In this document: piece by piece, positions 56,201 through 64,000 of the stretch
Layout of the letters: each line of letters begins with the position of its first letter
Position numbering within the stretch: the stretch's first letter is position 1
Assembly (NCBI RefSeq): GCF_003171675.1
Contig: NZ_QFZQ01000002.1
Location: 620,001 to 684,000 of the forward strand
DNA length: 64,000 bases
Source: Reichenbachiella versicolor
Lineage (GTDB): Bacteria; Bacteroidota; Bacteroidia; Cytophagales; Cyclobacteriaceae
Direction of reading: 5' to 3'
Made by a program: the position numbers and the translations under genes
The notes under the pieces: generated by a model
Told to the model about the DNA's origin: nothing
Seen by the model: the letters and a program-made list of their open reading frames with translations, nothing else
Database searches by the model: none

Positions 56201-59200
56201 TACCCTAAATGGTGATTATATAGATATTCAAGATTATACTCCGTCGGCAAGTACTACAGTGACTTTTGCTAGAAGTGGAGACCAAATAATTACAGACAAT
56301 GATGGAAATGGTCTGAATTTAGACCTTGAAAATGTTGTCTTCGGAGGAAGCGGAACTAAGAACATATTTCCAAATGCTACATCAGAATACACAAATATTG
56401 ATGGGACAGTTACTATCAATAGTGGTGTAACGGTAACAACCTCAAGAGGAGTTGACTTCAGTGGTTCATCTTGGACAAATAATGGTGAGTTCTATTCTAC
56501 AGTTGGTTCTAGACCTTTTGAATTTACAGGTACTAATTCCACTATGGATCCTGGAACGCATGAAATTGAAGGGTTAATTGTTTCAAATTCTGGAGGAACA
56601 CTTACTATACAAAACAATGGACTTAATCTCGGAACTGGAGTTTTCCAAATAGATGCTGGTGCAGCTTTAGATTTTACTGGTCTAACTCATACTCTTGAGA
56701 CTATAAACTTCACTATTGACCCAGCTGCAAGTTGGATATTGACAGGAGCTACTATCGATTTTGACCGAAACAGTGCGCAAAATATTCCAGTCATAGATGA
56801 GGCCAATGCTAATATCACAGGGATTCCATCCATAATAACCTCCACTGTAGGTACAAAAACGTTGACAGGAAATATCGTAGTCGACAATGTAACCATAGGA
56901 GCGAATACTGCATTTGATGTAAGCTCAACTTATAATTATCAAATCACAGTAAATGGTAATTGGGATAATCAAGGAGGTAGTTTTCTTGAAAGAGAAGGTA
57001 CTGTTATTTTTAACTCAGACAATACTGTTGCGAAAACAATTAATCCAAACGGTAGAGACTTTGCACAGCTGATATTTCAAGGAACAGCCGTCCGTACATA
57101 TTCTCTTACTTCAGACATGAGAGTGGATGGTAATGTGGCTGGAGATGGACTAACTCTTGCGTCAGCCACATTGGATTTGTCTGGTCAAGCTTTAACACTT
57201 GGAGATAATGATACTGATGATCCTCCTGCAGAGGTCAATGTGATAGGCAATAACGGAACTCTTGAAATAGGTCCTGGAGGTACTCTTCAGTTTAGTACTT
57301 ATGACGACAATGGAGATGCATTGGCTGCTCCGGAAACAGGGGGAATCTTAGTTGTTCAAAGTGGAGGAACATTGAATGTTGTAGGTAGTGCTGCCGACTT
57401 AGCAACCATAACAAGATTTAATGGAGGAAATCAAATAGACATAAATATTGAAGCTGGTGGAGAAATAGGAGCTCAATATTACAGCATAGAATATTTAACG
57501 GATGAAGGATTAGAAGTTGAGGATGATGCAATAATCAATGCAACTAACAACTTTAGTAATGGTTCATTCTCTAATATCGACACAGATGCGGGTCCCAATA
57601 CTTATTTGAGTCTTGAATCTGATGCTGCGATGACCATTGACAATGTAACTTTCAATTTCAGCGGAACCCCTACTGTTGCTAATCATTTCAATGTGTCTCG
57701 TACGAATACAGGAGGAAATGGTATAATCACTTTCACAAACACTTCTGGAGCACTTGGTCGAGTTGGAGCTACTTATGAAAATGATCCTGGAGGAGATAGA
57801 CTAGAATGGGACATCCCAAATGATACGCAGTGGCTTGGAACGACAAGTACTGAATGGAGTAATGCAAGTAATTGGGACAATGGAGTTCCATCAATTTCAA
57901 CCAATGATAGATCAGCTATTATTGCGCTTGGTGCTCCGTTCAACCCTACTATTAATTCCGTCACAGGAACCGTTAATATCAGAGAGTTAATCATAGAAGA
58001 CGGTATTTTGAAGCTAATTTCTGGTGGTACATTAGACGTAGACGGAGATTTTAGTTTGGGAGATGGTTCTGGTGGAGCATTTATCATGGACAACACCTCT
58101 ACCATGAATATACAAGGTTCATGGAACACGACAGCCAATGCTATTTTCGACAATGGAGAAAGTACTGTGACTTTTGATGCAAGCTCTGGAAGTACTGTAA
58201 CAATTTTCCCTGGAGATCAAAGTTTCCACAATTTGACCTTTACAAATTCAACAAGTGCAGGAGAGTTCAATATATTCTCTTCTGATTTAGACATTAATGG
58301 AAACCTTACGATCGCTAATTCAGCAAATGTTATCCCTGCTACTAGCAACTACGACTATACTGTTGCGGGGAACATCACAAGCACTGGTGGTAATTTTGAT
58401 ACAGATGTCAATGGAGAGATAATTCTTGACGGAGCCGATCAAACAATTACAGACGCAATATTTGATCAACTTACAGCTTCTGGTACTGGTACTAAAACAG
58501 CTGCAGGAACTTTAGTCACTATCAATGATATATTCGAAGTTGAATCTGGAGTAACATGGACTGGAGAAACTACATTAGAATTCAACAATGATGTAGAAAT
58601 ATATGGAACCTTCAATGGTGTCACAGGTCAAATCTACAATTTCAACGGAACAGATTGGATAGCAGTACCTAATAGCTATACTGGTGAGGGAACAGTTAAT
58701 TTCACCTATATCGGTGGTACTCAGTACATCAGACAAGTAACTGATGGTAGCAGCAATGCTGTGGAATTCCACAACTTGACATTAGCTGGTACAGCACAAA
58801 TTCAATTGGGTAGACTTATAGGAGGTAAACAATATGATGGCAATATCGATATAACAGGAGACCTGACTGTAAACAATTCTATTAATCGACTGGATGTCAA
58901 CGGTTATTTGATTGACAATACATCTGGAACTGGTACAATGACTCTAGCAAGTGGTGAGTACATCCAGGTAGAAGGCTCTGATAACTTCCCATCTAATTTT
59001 GCGAATTATGACTTAGCTGATGACAGTTTTACGCTATACTATGGTACAGTAGACCAATCAATAAGAGGAGGAATAGAATATGGTCATTTGTACTTATTCA
59101 ATCCTAGTCTCAAGACTCTTGGTGGCAATATAGACATTGATGGAAACCTTTATTTCCAAAACTCCACTCTTGATGTATCTACCAATAATTACTCAATAAA

Positions 59201-62200
59201 TATTGCCAATAGATGGGACACTAATAATGGCAACGATGATGGGTCATTTATTTCAAGAAGTGGTACTGTAATATTTGACGGAGATGCTAATCAAGTAATA
59301 GACCTTGGAGAAACAGGAACTCAAGCGTTCAATGATGTTCAAGTCAATAAAGGAAGTAGTTCGATACTAGATGTTGGCAACAGTAACATTAGTATCACTG
59401 GTAATCTAAATGTATTCAATGGTACCTTCGACATCAATGGACTTACTGCGACTATCGGAGGAAATATTGGTGCTTCTGGAACAGGTCAATACCAAGGTAC
59501 TGGAACATATTACTTAAATGCATCAACTGGTACTCCAACTATTGGCACCAACGGATCAACTATTCAAGGTAGTTTAGAAATCAATGCTCCTGGAAGGACA
59601 TATGAACTTGTAGATAACATTACGCTACTAAACAATTTCACCCTTACCTCAGGTACACTTGATATCAATGGTCAAACCATGAGTGTAGGAAACGCCGAAG
59701 ACGTAGTTAACATTTTTGGAACTCTAAATGTAAGTACCACTGCTAAACCGGGTGGAACGCTTGCGCTTGGTAACGACGTTCAACTAGTAGTACAACCAGG
59801 AGGAACCATAAATATAGTCGGTACTGCATCTCAACCTGCTACCGTGACTAGTACAGGAATAAATGACTATTTATTCTCAGTTACTGGAACAAGCTCTAAC
59901 AAAGGAAATATTGCTGCAAGATTTTATTTGATAGAGTATGTAGGAGTTGATGGAATTTATATCAATGACAATACGAATATCGACGTCACTAATAACTTCA
60001 GTGATGGAACATTCCAGAATGGTTTTGCTGGAGGTAAATATTTAAGGATCGAAAACGATCAAGACCTCACAGGGTCAAATAGAATAGAAAACATTGTATT
60101 TGATGATGACCCTGGAGCAGGAGCTTCTAATATTTATAAAGCAACTGCCTCAACTGGTGATATTGAAGTATTCAATTATACTGGAATCTTCTCGGGAGAT
60201 GATTATGATGTAGACCCAAATGATTTGATCACTTGGCTCGACCCTCCTACCGTAACTTGGACAGGAGCAGTCAATAGTGATTGGTTTACAGCAGGCAACT
60301 GGGATTCAGGTAGTGTACCATTAGCAACTCAGAGCGTTATCATCCCACAAGTTCTAAACGAACCAGTTATTACTGATAATGCCAGCATAGCAGTAGCTGA
60401 CAACCTTACTCTTGAAGTCAATGCTAGATTAATCTTGAACACAACAGATAATGACGTTGACTTACAAATTGGAGGAGATTTAAATTTTGAACCTAGTGCT
60501 AGACTGGAAAGTGCTGGATCAAATGATGATATAGAAATCGGAGGAAGTTGGACAAGAGTGTCGACTGCACTTTTTACAGCAGGAACAAGTCATATAACCT
60601 TCAACTCTGTAGATGGACTAGAAACCTTAGATGCTTCTGATAGTTTTTATGATTTAACGCTGAATCTAACAGGGACTATCAATCTATTGTCTGATTTAGG
60701 TGTTACCAATGACTTTAACTTGACTGCTGGAACATTAGGTTTTGGTGGTTTTGATATGACTGTAGGGAATGATTTCGTAAATGCTGGTACTATCAATGTA
60801 GGAAGCAATTTGCTTTCCCTAATTCCAAACAATACCAGTTCTCCGAAAACATTCAACCCAGGAACTAGTGAATACTATAATTTGGTCATTGGTCAATTAG
60901 CTGGAAACGATGTCACTTATGATCTTAACAATGACCTAATTGTTAATCACGATTTTAATCTGGTAGTTGGCACATTGAATCCCATCAATCAAAATATCAC
61001 ATTTGGTGATTCTGATGGGTTCCAAGATGACATCAATATAGGTGGTACAATTCTAGTTGGACCAAATGAAACAATGTCACTAGGAGACGATGCTTACTTA
61101 CTGGTTCAAAACGGTGGAGACTTAAGATTCATAGGCTCATCAAGTAATGCATCTGTTATGACTAGACGTTCTTCAGGAACCTACGACTTTACTGTACAAT
61201 CAGGAGGAACATTCGAGGCATCCAACTTCTTGTTTGAATACATGGAGGATGAAGGCATCTGGTTACAATCTGGAGCTACTCTAGTAGGATTGGACAATGG
61301 AACATTTGGAAATGGTAGTAGTACCCAATATTTGAGACTAAGCAATGCTTTTGCTTCTGACATTACGGCAACTAACATCACATTCAACAATGGTCCTGCT
61401 AGCAATGTGAGAAGAAACGAAGCAGCTGGAAACAACATCATCTTTGAAGATGCAAGTGGTGTTCTATCGGGTCCTACCTATGAAATTGACGATAATGATC
61501 CGACTACAGGTGAAGTGCAATGGAGCTATACAAATCCACTAAGAATATGGACTGGAGCGGTTAGTACTCGATGGGATGACAATGATAACTGGGAAGATGA
61601 ATTTGGAGTAAGTCCAGCTACTTTCCCAGTAGCTACCAATACTGTTCAAATTCCAGATGTAAGTGCAGGATCTAATAGATATCCAGTAATAGATGCTACA
61701 TCAGGAGACGAAGCTGCAGCGAGTATTACTATTTTCACCAATGCGCAATTGACAGTGGATGATGGACAAGCCCTGACTGTATCGGAAGAGTTGACGAATG
61801 AAGGTACATTTATTATTCCTGGTACCACTACGCCAAATATCTCTGTAGGTGATAGCTGGACCAACAATGGTACTTTAATACCTGGTAATTCTACTATAAC
61901 ACTTAACTCAGATGCTGACATTACCGTATCTGGAGGGCTAAGTTTCTGGAATCTAATCATTAATGGATCTTCTCCATCAATTGAATTCACTACCAATTCG
62001 CTTATTGATGTCAACAATGACTTGACGGTCACTCAAGGAATACTCCGAGTGACAGATGCAGGCCACACCATTAATATTGGAAACAATCTATCGGTAGACG
62101 GTCCAAATGGTCAATTCATTGATCAACTTTCTACAGTTACATTCGATGGCAACAATCAAAATATTGGAAGTGCAGCTCTTAGTAGTACACTACTTTTCAA

Positions 62201-63662
62201 TAATGTGATTCTTGCTGGAACAGGTACTAAAACGTTAGAAGACGGAATCGACTTGGAAGGAAACCTTACGGTGAATACCGGTGTAACTCTAGATATGCAA
62301 GATGAATCATTGTCTTTTGCAGGAAATAGCTTCGATATAGATGGTAGTTTAGAGACTTCTACAGGAGCTAACTCTATTACATTCGACGGGACGGTCGTTC
62401 AAGTAATTACCGGTAGTTCAGGCGCTGTTCAATTTGAGAATCTAGTAGTCAATAATACGGCAATAGGTAACAATGATATTCAATGGAATATTGGTATCTC
62501 AGTTAATCAAAACTTGAACTTCATCAATGGTGTAGCTCAATCAACAGGATCTAATCCCCTTACTTTCAATGATGGGTCTACCGTATCTTATGATGGAGTG
62601 CAAGACGTACTTACATCTTATATTGACTCAGACGACAATAGTTATGCCGTTGGTCCCGTTCGAAAAATTGGTGATGGTAATTTCATCTTCCCTACTGGGG
62701 AAGGCTCAAGATTTGCTAGAATAGCAATTTCTAACATTGATAAAGGTAGTAACACTGACGTCTATGAAGCAGAGTATTTCTTTAGTGATAATGCCGATAG
62801 AACTCAACCGTGGGATCCGAATATCGCGATTTTGAGTAGCTTGGAATACTGGGATCTAGAGAATGTTAACGGTCATAGTGGAGAACCATTTGTTTCATTG
62901 TACTGGTCAGCTGCAAGTAATGTAATAGAACCAACTGAGTTGTTAGTAGCACATTATAATGGTACATCATGGGATGATGAAGGAAATAGTGTTAATCAAA
63001 ACAATGTTCCTGAAGACGAAGGCTTTGTCACTTCAAATAATAGACTAAGTTCATTCTCTCCTTTTACGTTGGCTTCCGTTAGTGCAGCAGGATTCCCACT
63101 TCCAGTGGATCTAGTTTACTTCAAAGCAGAATCGTTGCAAAATGAAATACTCGTTTCTTGGGCTACAGCCTCAGAAGTTGACAATAGTCACTTTGAAGTA
63201 TTGAGATCAACAGATGGAGTTACTTTTGAAAAAATAGGAACTGTAGAGGGTAATGGAACTACCAATACTACTTCTGAATACAGCTTCACAGACTATAGTC
63301 CGAGGTCAGGAAGAAGCTATTACAAGCTAATCCAATATGATTTAGACGGTGATTTTGAAGCGTTTGATCCAATAGCTATTAATAGACAACTAGATGAGGA
63401 TTTTTTAACAATTCAACTTATACCTAACCCAACGACGAGTTCTAATATCAATGTAAATGTTTCAAGTATTGATAAAGAATCTCCAGTATCAATCAGCTTG
63501 ATCAACATGCAAGGACACACAGTCTTCCAAGAGTCTTATGACCTATTGGAAAATCGTGAAACAATAAACATCCGAACTAATTATCAATTACCATTTGGTG
63601 TTTATCAAGTAAAAGTCCTACAAGCTGGACAAACTAAATATCTGAAATTAATTGTTCGATAA
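50268..63662 (+). CDS. Giant T9SS-exported beta-repeat surface protein
   Basis: A 4464-residue secreted protein. Signal peptide MKRLLLSILLVCAGLFSPKA; then about 4000 residues of short beta-strand repeats rich in Asn, Thr, Gly and Asp, with recurring 'TVTFNG', 'GTKTL' and 'G(N/D)LTI' elements. This suggests a long parallel beta-helix or strand-repeat stalk. Four ~165-residue modules (from about residues 1231, 2366, 3178 and 3616) each end in a 'TWxGxxxxxWxxxxNW' block. From about 4260 it has the common LPVDLVYFKAESLQNEIL domain with SEVDNSHFEVLRS, and the last ~80 residues are a type-A T9SS sorting domain (IQLIPNPTTS, GVYQVKVL). Likely an adhesin or filamentous surface layer; ligand unknown. 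Confidence 0.86.
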   Translation: MKRLLLSILLVCAGLFSPKAQTVFTSVGDGSFVTTGTSVWSPSATASDFTDGLNTFIVSDGQSIIIDGGSTINVASIEVGAGTSGILTFGNSTTSAEVTVLNDFVVQNGGTFQVNTDDGNSHDLQINGDIVNNGGSFTLESGTGLVNTTLGGSTTAVLSGSTMTFNDLSINGGGSAIILSTIDVNGNFLADGSGTKVNTTSNLNFAGDFTISNSAIFTATYSTLRFDGLTAQNITFTTGEATFNSITFDNSNKTVTGNLITDGTFEITDDAIWTNTGNDHQIANLEVKNNSGISLNGGSVTFLGGEIRFGDDTGTDGTITLGTGTNIIIQGTEYIEPGDNLTIDGDMEIIETGQFVIGGSAGGAEDSNLNVSAGHTLTLLENADIYLRGYDNFPTTFDTYNFDQTSLVRYDRDYLQIIRGENYLGNTITLGRLYISQSDASTQVTKQLNNTENLILSGQFDLVNGSRFYASHSCTINFGEDLYMDPGTGAGDPVFDAQEAVVTLDANFNQVVDGPLSGSYDVESWIITNSSSPTAIKIVYIDNNISIDGSFSITNPNGSPSNLLVVDIDDFQIIGELSNSDNFTLGAYCRIQTSSNDADGFAEGFGDTAPADVISIDPESIIRFDRNGDQAIPNFNGGTFGSIEFSGSGNKYIPFEQVGFDFFGVDLNIEGDVSRIGGSPVFRFGSIGDAFQRDVNHTVSGDWNMDTRYTGDDETNGGIVDAIITFDGANQTISASDFGSVVFAGSGTKTLTGQLLIDANLTINDGVTVNAGSEAIDILGNWTENGTGTFTQTGSTTDFIGGTTQNIVTTSNSYFNYLIIDNNSSVDINSSVNINGDLDIRTGSIDIEGETLIIGRDLWVRSGTSINYSNATSTIIRFDGATEQDIRNIEASQNFPTLEFEGVGNKEIVNNIMTIEGDLTISNESTFNGNGFQINFEGDNWTNNGNFNHTNSVNFVNNGGTTTVSTSTFHDIDIGQGDGTLSTTVLLAGNISLDGEMNIFANSTLDVSASNYAITVEEDWNNYGSFVAQNGTVTFIGNESDFRSVSNSLANSGSQADKAFFNLVIGQNTDARFDIEDDGLGFALNDQFDILNDLTITSGYFRYRITPSVGTVNIGGSLINSGNGLEFRNDQDRIVMNGSSGTHEINLGGDQVRNFQINASGATYQLTGDFNTRDDSDNSFDMIDGTLDLNGNILTINRGGVDMTGGTLIIDEGASMLINDIGADPNFDKSGGTLQIIGIDGTPATLSAVDAGGFNFTQSGGDIQAQYYTIANTTTDGLRIEGGTIDGTSTGNDFSNGTFTSGAGTAYLTLANIPIGTISANNVIFNAGPSNNVAVDLANQPVSGSIEFIISGGSLAGAQDELDNPDGGATTGFIRWDEDPGFTWVGGTSSAWNVAANWIDTSGDADGIPDSDDIIYIEAGAPNDPIIGAGENYSVARITIRNSGNLSLTGDGSLSVDGNFTIFSGSTLDMSSSSTSTLFIAGSWSNAGTFNEGTATVTFNGTTGTHPITTLGNGDPFYNIVIDGSGATYTLGSVLTITNSYSLTNGTFDASSGFDIFINNNWSVNGGSFEPGQGRVRFNGTSGTQSISGGTMWDILFEGAAIKSIDGNISAEDDIVFASGTGNVEGNDRTIFIGGDWDMQQADAFVSETSTVILNGANQDLEDSGFDLSFHNMIFQNTGTKEFYRNATVSGDFSIISENNFVDLRVGTVVSITGTLSQTGGELRIFDSNFPTAGSYSLTGGEVEFRNDGTQSLPANITFNDVEIRDNGGGATTANLTGNITVVDDLNLDDGDVTLNVNGHTITLGDNLFVGSDEVLSWGSGTLIHTGASWYMDTQFNTTTRGFENLILQGTGVKRPNSDIFVGGNLTISDGIEFEQFTRAVSNDGDGVFTMEQNTILDNRVVGLSVPSGFASYSIDPTSTVQLNAAGNQTLFTQSGTIQYGEIYMNSTGTVTLDGNLIVQGDFDMTSNPTLADAGFNITLNGDYIDIQDYTPSASTTVTFARSGDQIITDNDGNGLNLDLENVVFGGSGTKNIFPNATSEYTNIDGTVTINSGVTVTTSRGVDFSGSSWTNNGEFYSTVGSRPFEFTGTNSTMDPGTHEIEGLIVSNSGGTLTIQNNGLNLGTGVFQIDAGAALDFTGLTHTLETINFTIDPAASWILTGATIDFDRNSAQNIPVIDEANANITGIPSIITSTVGTKTLTGNIVVDNVTIGANTAFDVSSTYNYQITVNGNWDNQGGSFLEREGTVIFNSDNTVAKTINPNGRDFAQLIFQGTAVRTYSLTSDMRVDGNVAGDGLTLASATLDLSGQALTLGDNDTDDPPAEVNVIGNNGTLEIGPGGTLQFSTYDDNGDALAAPETGGILVVQSGGTLNVVGSAADLATITRFNGGNQIDINIEAGGEIGAQYYSIEYLTDEGLEVEDDAIINATNNFSNGSFSNIDTDAGPNTYLSLESDAAMTIDNVTFNFSGTPTVANHFNVSRTNTGGNGIITFTNTSGALGRVGATYENDPGGDRLEWDIPNDTQWLGTTSTEWSNASNWDNGVPSISTNDRSAIIALGAPFNPTINSVTGTVNIRELIIEDGILKLISGGTLDVDGDFSLGDGSGGAFIMDNTSTMNIQGSWNTTANAIFDNGESTVTFDASSGSTVTIFPGDQSFHNLTFTNSTSAGEFNIFSSDLDINGNLTIANSANVIPATSNYDYTVAGNITSTGGNFDTDVNGEIILDGADQTITDAIFDQLTASGTGTKTAAGTLVTINDIFEVESGVTWTGETTLEFNNDVEIYGTFNGVTGQIYNFNGTDWIAVPNSYTGEGTVNFTYIGGTQYIRQVTDGSSNAVEFHNLTLAGTAQIQLGRLIGGKQYDGNIDITGDLTVNNSINRLDVNGYLIDNTSGTGTMTLASGEYIQVEGSDNFPSNFANYDLADDSFTLYYGTVDQSIRGGIEYGHLYLFNPSLKTLGGNIDIDGNLYFQNSTLDVSTNNYSINIANRWDTNNGNDDGSFISRSGTVIFDGDANQVIDLGETGTQAFNDVQVNKGSSSILDVGNSNISITGNLNVFNGTFDINGLTATIGGNIGASGTGQYQGTGTYYLNASTGTPTIGTNGSTIQGSLEINAPGRTYELVDNITLLNNFTLTSGTLDINGQTMSVGNAEDVVNIFGTLNVSTTAKPGGTLALGNDVQLVVQPGGTINIVGTASQPATVTSTGINDYLFSVTGTSSNKGNIAARFYLIEYVGVDGIYINDNTNIDVTNNFSDGTFQNGFAGGKYLRIENDQDLTGSNRIENIVFDDDPGAGASNIYKATASTGDIEVFNYTGIFSGDDYDVDPNDLITWLDPPTVTWTGAVNSDWFTAGNWDSGSVPLATQSVIIPQVLNEPVITDNASIAVADNLTLEVNARLILNTTDNDVDLQIGGDLNFEPSARLESAGSNDDIEIGGSWTRVSTALFTAGTSHITFNSVDGLETLDASDSFYDLTLNLTGTINLLSDLGVTNDFNLTAGTLGFGGFDMTVGNDFVNAGTINVGSNLLSLIPNNTSSPKTFNPGTSEYYNLVIGQLAGNDVTYDLNNDLIVNHDFNLVVGTLNPINQNITFGDSDGFQDDINIGGTILVGPNETMSLGDDAYLLVQNGGDLRFIGSSSNASVMTRRSSGTYDFTVQSGGTFEASNFLFEYMEDEGIWLQSGATLVGLDNGTFGNGSSTQYLRLSNAFASDITATNITFNNGPASNVRRNEAAGNNIIFEDASGVLSGPTYEIDDNDPTTGEVQWSYTNPLRIWTGAVSTRWDDNDNWEDEFGVSPATFPVATNTVQIPDVSAGSNRYPVIDATSGDEAAASITIFTNAQLTVDDGQALTVSEELTNEGTFIIPGTTTPNISVGDSWTNNGTLIPGNSTITLNSDADITVSGGLSFWNLIINGSSPSIEFTTNSLIDVNNDLTVTQGILRVTDAGHTINIGNNLSVDGPNGQFIDQLSTVTFDGNNQNIGSAALSSTLLFNNVILAGTGTKTLEDGIDLEGNLTVNTGVTLDMQDESLSFAGNSFDIDGSLETSTGANSITFDGTVVQVITGSSGAVQFENLVVNNTAIGNNDIQWNIGISVNQNLNFINGVAQSTGSNPLTFNDGSTVSYDGVQDVLTSYIDSDDNSYAVGPVRKIGDGNFIFPTGEGSRFARIAISNIDKGSNTDVYEAEYFFSDNADRTQPWDPNIAILSSLEYWDLENVNGHSGEPFVSLYWSAASNVIEPTELLVAHYNGTSWDDEGNSVNQNNVPEDEGFVTSNNRLSSFSPFTLASVSAAGFPLPVDLVYFKAESLQNEILVSWATASEVDNSHFEVLRSTDGVTFEKIGTVEGNGTTNTTSEYSFTDYSPRSGRSYYKLIQYDLDGDFEAFDPIAINRQLDEDFLTIQLIPNPTTSSNINVNVSSIDKESPVSISLINMQGHTVFQESYDLLENRETINIRTNYQLPFGVYQVKVLQAGQTKYLKLIVR
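53958..54461 (+). repeat. Giant-protein module A
   Basis: Begins GGTLQIIG, contains QAQYYTIANTTTDGLRIEGG, NDFSNGTF and a TxxNVIFNxGP segment, and ends in FTWVGGTSSAWNVAANW. About 168 residues; first of four diverged copies. Confidence 0.7.
57363..57875 (+). repeat. Giant-protein module B
   Basis: Begins GGTLNVVG, contains GAQYYSIEYLTDEGLEVEDD, NNFSNGSF and DNVTFNF, and ends in QWLGTTSTEWSNASNW. About 171 residues. Confidence 0.7.
59799..60302 (+). repeat. Giant-protein module C
   Basis: Begins GGTINIVG, contains AARFYLIEYVGVDGIYINDN, NNFSDGTF and ENIVFDD, and ends in TWTGAVNSDWFTAGNW. About 168 residues. Confidence 0.7.
61113..61592 (+). repeat. Giant-protein module D
   Basis: Begins GGDLRFIG, contains EASNFLFEYMEDEGIWLQSG, DNGTFGNG and TNITFNNGP, and ends in IWTGAVSTRWDDNDNW. 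About 160 residues. Confidence 0.7.
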
Positions 63663-63681
63663 TAAGAAGTACTATTTCAAC

Positions 63682-63714
63682 AAAGGCGGCTTAGAATATA
63701 ATTCTAGGCCGTCT
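63682..63714 (+). terminator. Intrinsic terminator of the giant gene
   Basis: A 15-bp stem with two G-U pairs forms between 63682-63696 (AAGGCGGCTTAGAAT) and 63700-63714 (ATTCTAGGCCGTCTT) with a 3-nt loop, followed by GTTT. It begins 20 nt after the stop codon. Confidence 0.75.
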
Positions 63715-63775
63715 TGTTTAAAGTTTGATTGACAACTAATGTTTTTGTAAAATCCAGCAAATAGGTCTCAATAGA

Positions 63776-64000
63776 CTGCACAGTTATCTTGACACTCTGC
63801 ATGCTATGCCTAAAGGACTGCACAGATATCTCTATTCTCTGCACAGAATACTTAAAGGTCTGCACAGGCATCTTGACACTCTGCATGCTATACCTAAAGG
63901 ACTGCACAGATACCTTGACTCACTGCACAAAATGCCTAAAGGTCTGCACAGGTATCTTGACTCACTGCACACAATACCGAAAGATCTGCACAGGCATCTT
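63776..64000. repeat. Tandem array with exact 21-bp period (42-bp higher-order unit)
   Basis: Ten complete 21-bp units plus one cut by the window edge, each opening with CTGCA. Starts: 63776, 63797, 63818, 63839, 63860, 63881, 63902, 63923, 63944, 63965, 63986. Odd units carry ATCTTGAC-like endings and even units carry CCTAAAGG-like endings, so the true period is 42 bp. Substitutions occur but no length changes. On the minus strand the units read as a seven-residue repeat (MQSFRYS, MQSVKMP, VQTFKYS), but in-frame TGA codons in several units argue against coding. Confidence 0.9.

Noticed and set aside
50268..63662. Many antisense frames within the giant gene
   Set aside because: They are shadows produced by its Thr/Asn/Gly repeats; none has a start context, signal or domain.
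63704..63907. Minus-strand frame through the 21-bp array as a real heptad-repeat protein
   Set aside because: It starts inside the array and crosses the giant gene's terminator; neighbouring units in the same frame contain TGA stops, and the non-repeat C-terminus looks random.
63776..64000. 21-bp array as a CRISPR locus
   Set aside because: Units are contiguous with no unique spacers, they alternate two related types, and no cas gene is in the window.
1..64000. tRNA, rRNA, integrase, transposase or phage genes
   Set aside because: No clover-leaf with a GTTCGA arm, rRNA sequence, integrase or DDE transposase was seen on either strand; the XRE/S24 gene is not accompanied by phage genes.

Overview
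The window looks like a chromosomal segment from a marine-type member of the Bacteroidota, most likely the order Cytophagales (Reichenbachiella/Fulvivirga-like). The evidence is AT-rich DNA, Bacteroidota -7 promoter boxes (TAnnTTTG) close to many start codons, few Shine-Dalgarno sites, type IX secretion (T9SS) sorting tails on two proteins, and typical families (DUF5723, DUF2490, PorV-like, putative porin, YbaB next to a glycosyltransferase). There are no rRNA or tRNA genes, no insertion sequences and no CRISPR array.

Layout. 1-6.7 kb: a clipped gene end, a structured hairpin, a small Cys-rich lipoprotein, a C40 peptidase, hisS, a T9SS type-B cargo protein, ybaB and a glycosyltransferase. 6.8-14.2 kb: a CmpX-like channel, then a nitrite assimilation block. 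DUF4202 diverges from nirB-nirD, which is followed by a NarX-like kinase with a P-box-like motif and a NarL-like regulator. The shared control region has three evenly spaced TACGTA palindromes. 14.3-20.5 kb (minus strand): a lipoprotein/DUF5723 pair, then an operon of a degenerate LpxK-like protein, a putative porin and MiaE. 20.6-27.9 kb (plus): Nif3-like protein, zinc-ribbon protein, TPR protein, ABCG-type transporter with a TerB-like front end, YdcF. 27.9-31.2 kb (minus): a desaturase closely resembling eukaryotic dihydroceramide delta-4 desaturase, fmt, folA and an SDR.

31.4-41.6 kb (plus): GH16 glycosidase, methyltransferase, octaheme cytochrome/TPR lipoprotein, DUF2490, a membrane-anchored AraC-type regulator, and a PorV-like protein coupled to a helix-hairpin-helix/beta-barrel protein. 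41.6-49.6 kb: two divergent Na/Pi cotransporters, a self-cleaving-type XRE/S24 regulator with probable operators, a small unknown gene, a DEAD-box helicase, an M1 peptidase and a Lys/Ala-rich coiled coil. 50.3-63.7 kb: one 4464-residue T9SS-exported repeat protein made of beta-strand repeats with four copies of a ~165-residue module. The window ends inside an exact 21-bp-period tandem array.

Most notable: the P-loop-less LpxK-like protein, the DES1-like desaturase, the nir control region, the XRE/S24 operator set, the 21-bp array, and terminators lying inside neighbouring coding sequence. Promoter boxes were also used to correct several start codons (hisS, DUF4202, desaturase). All assignments come from reading the sequence and recalling protein families; no database search was run.
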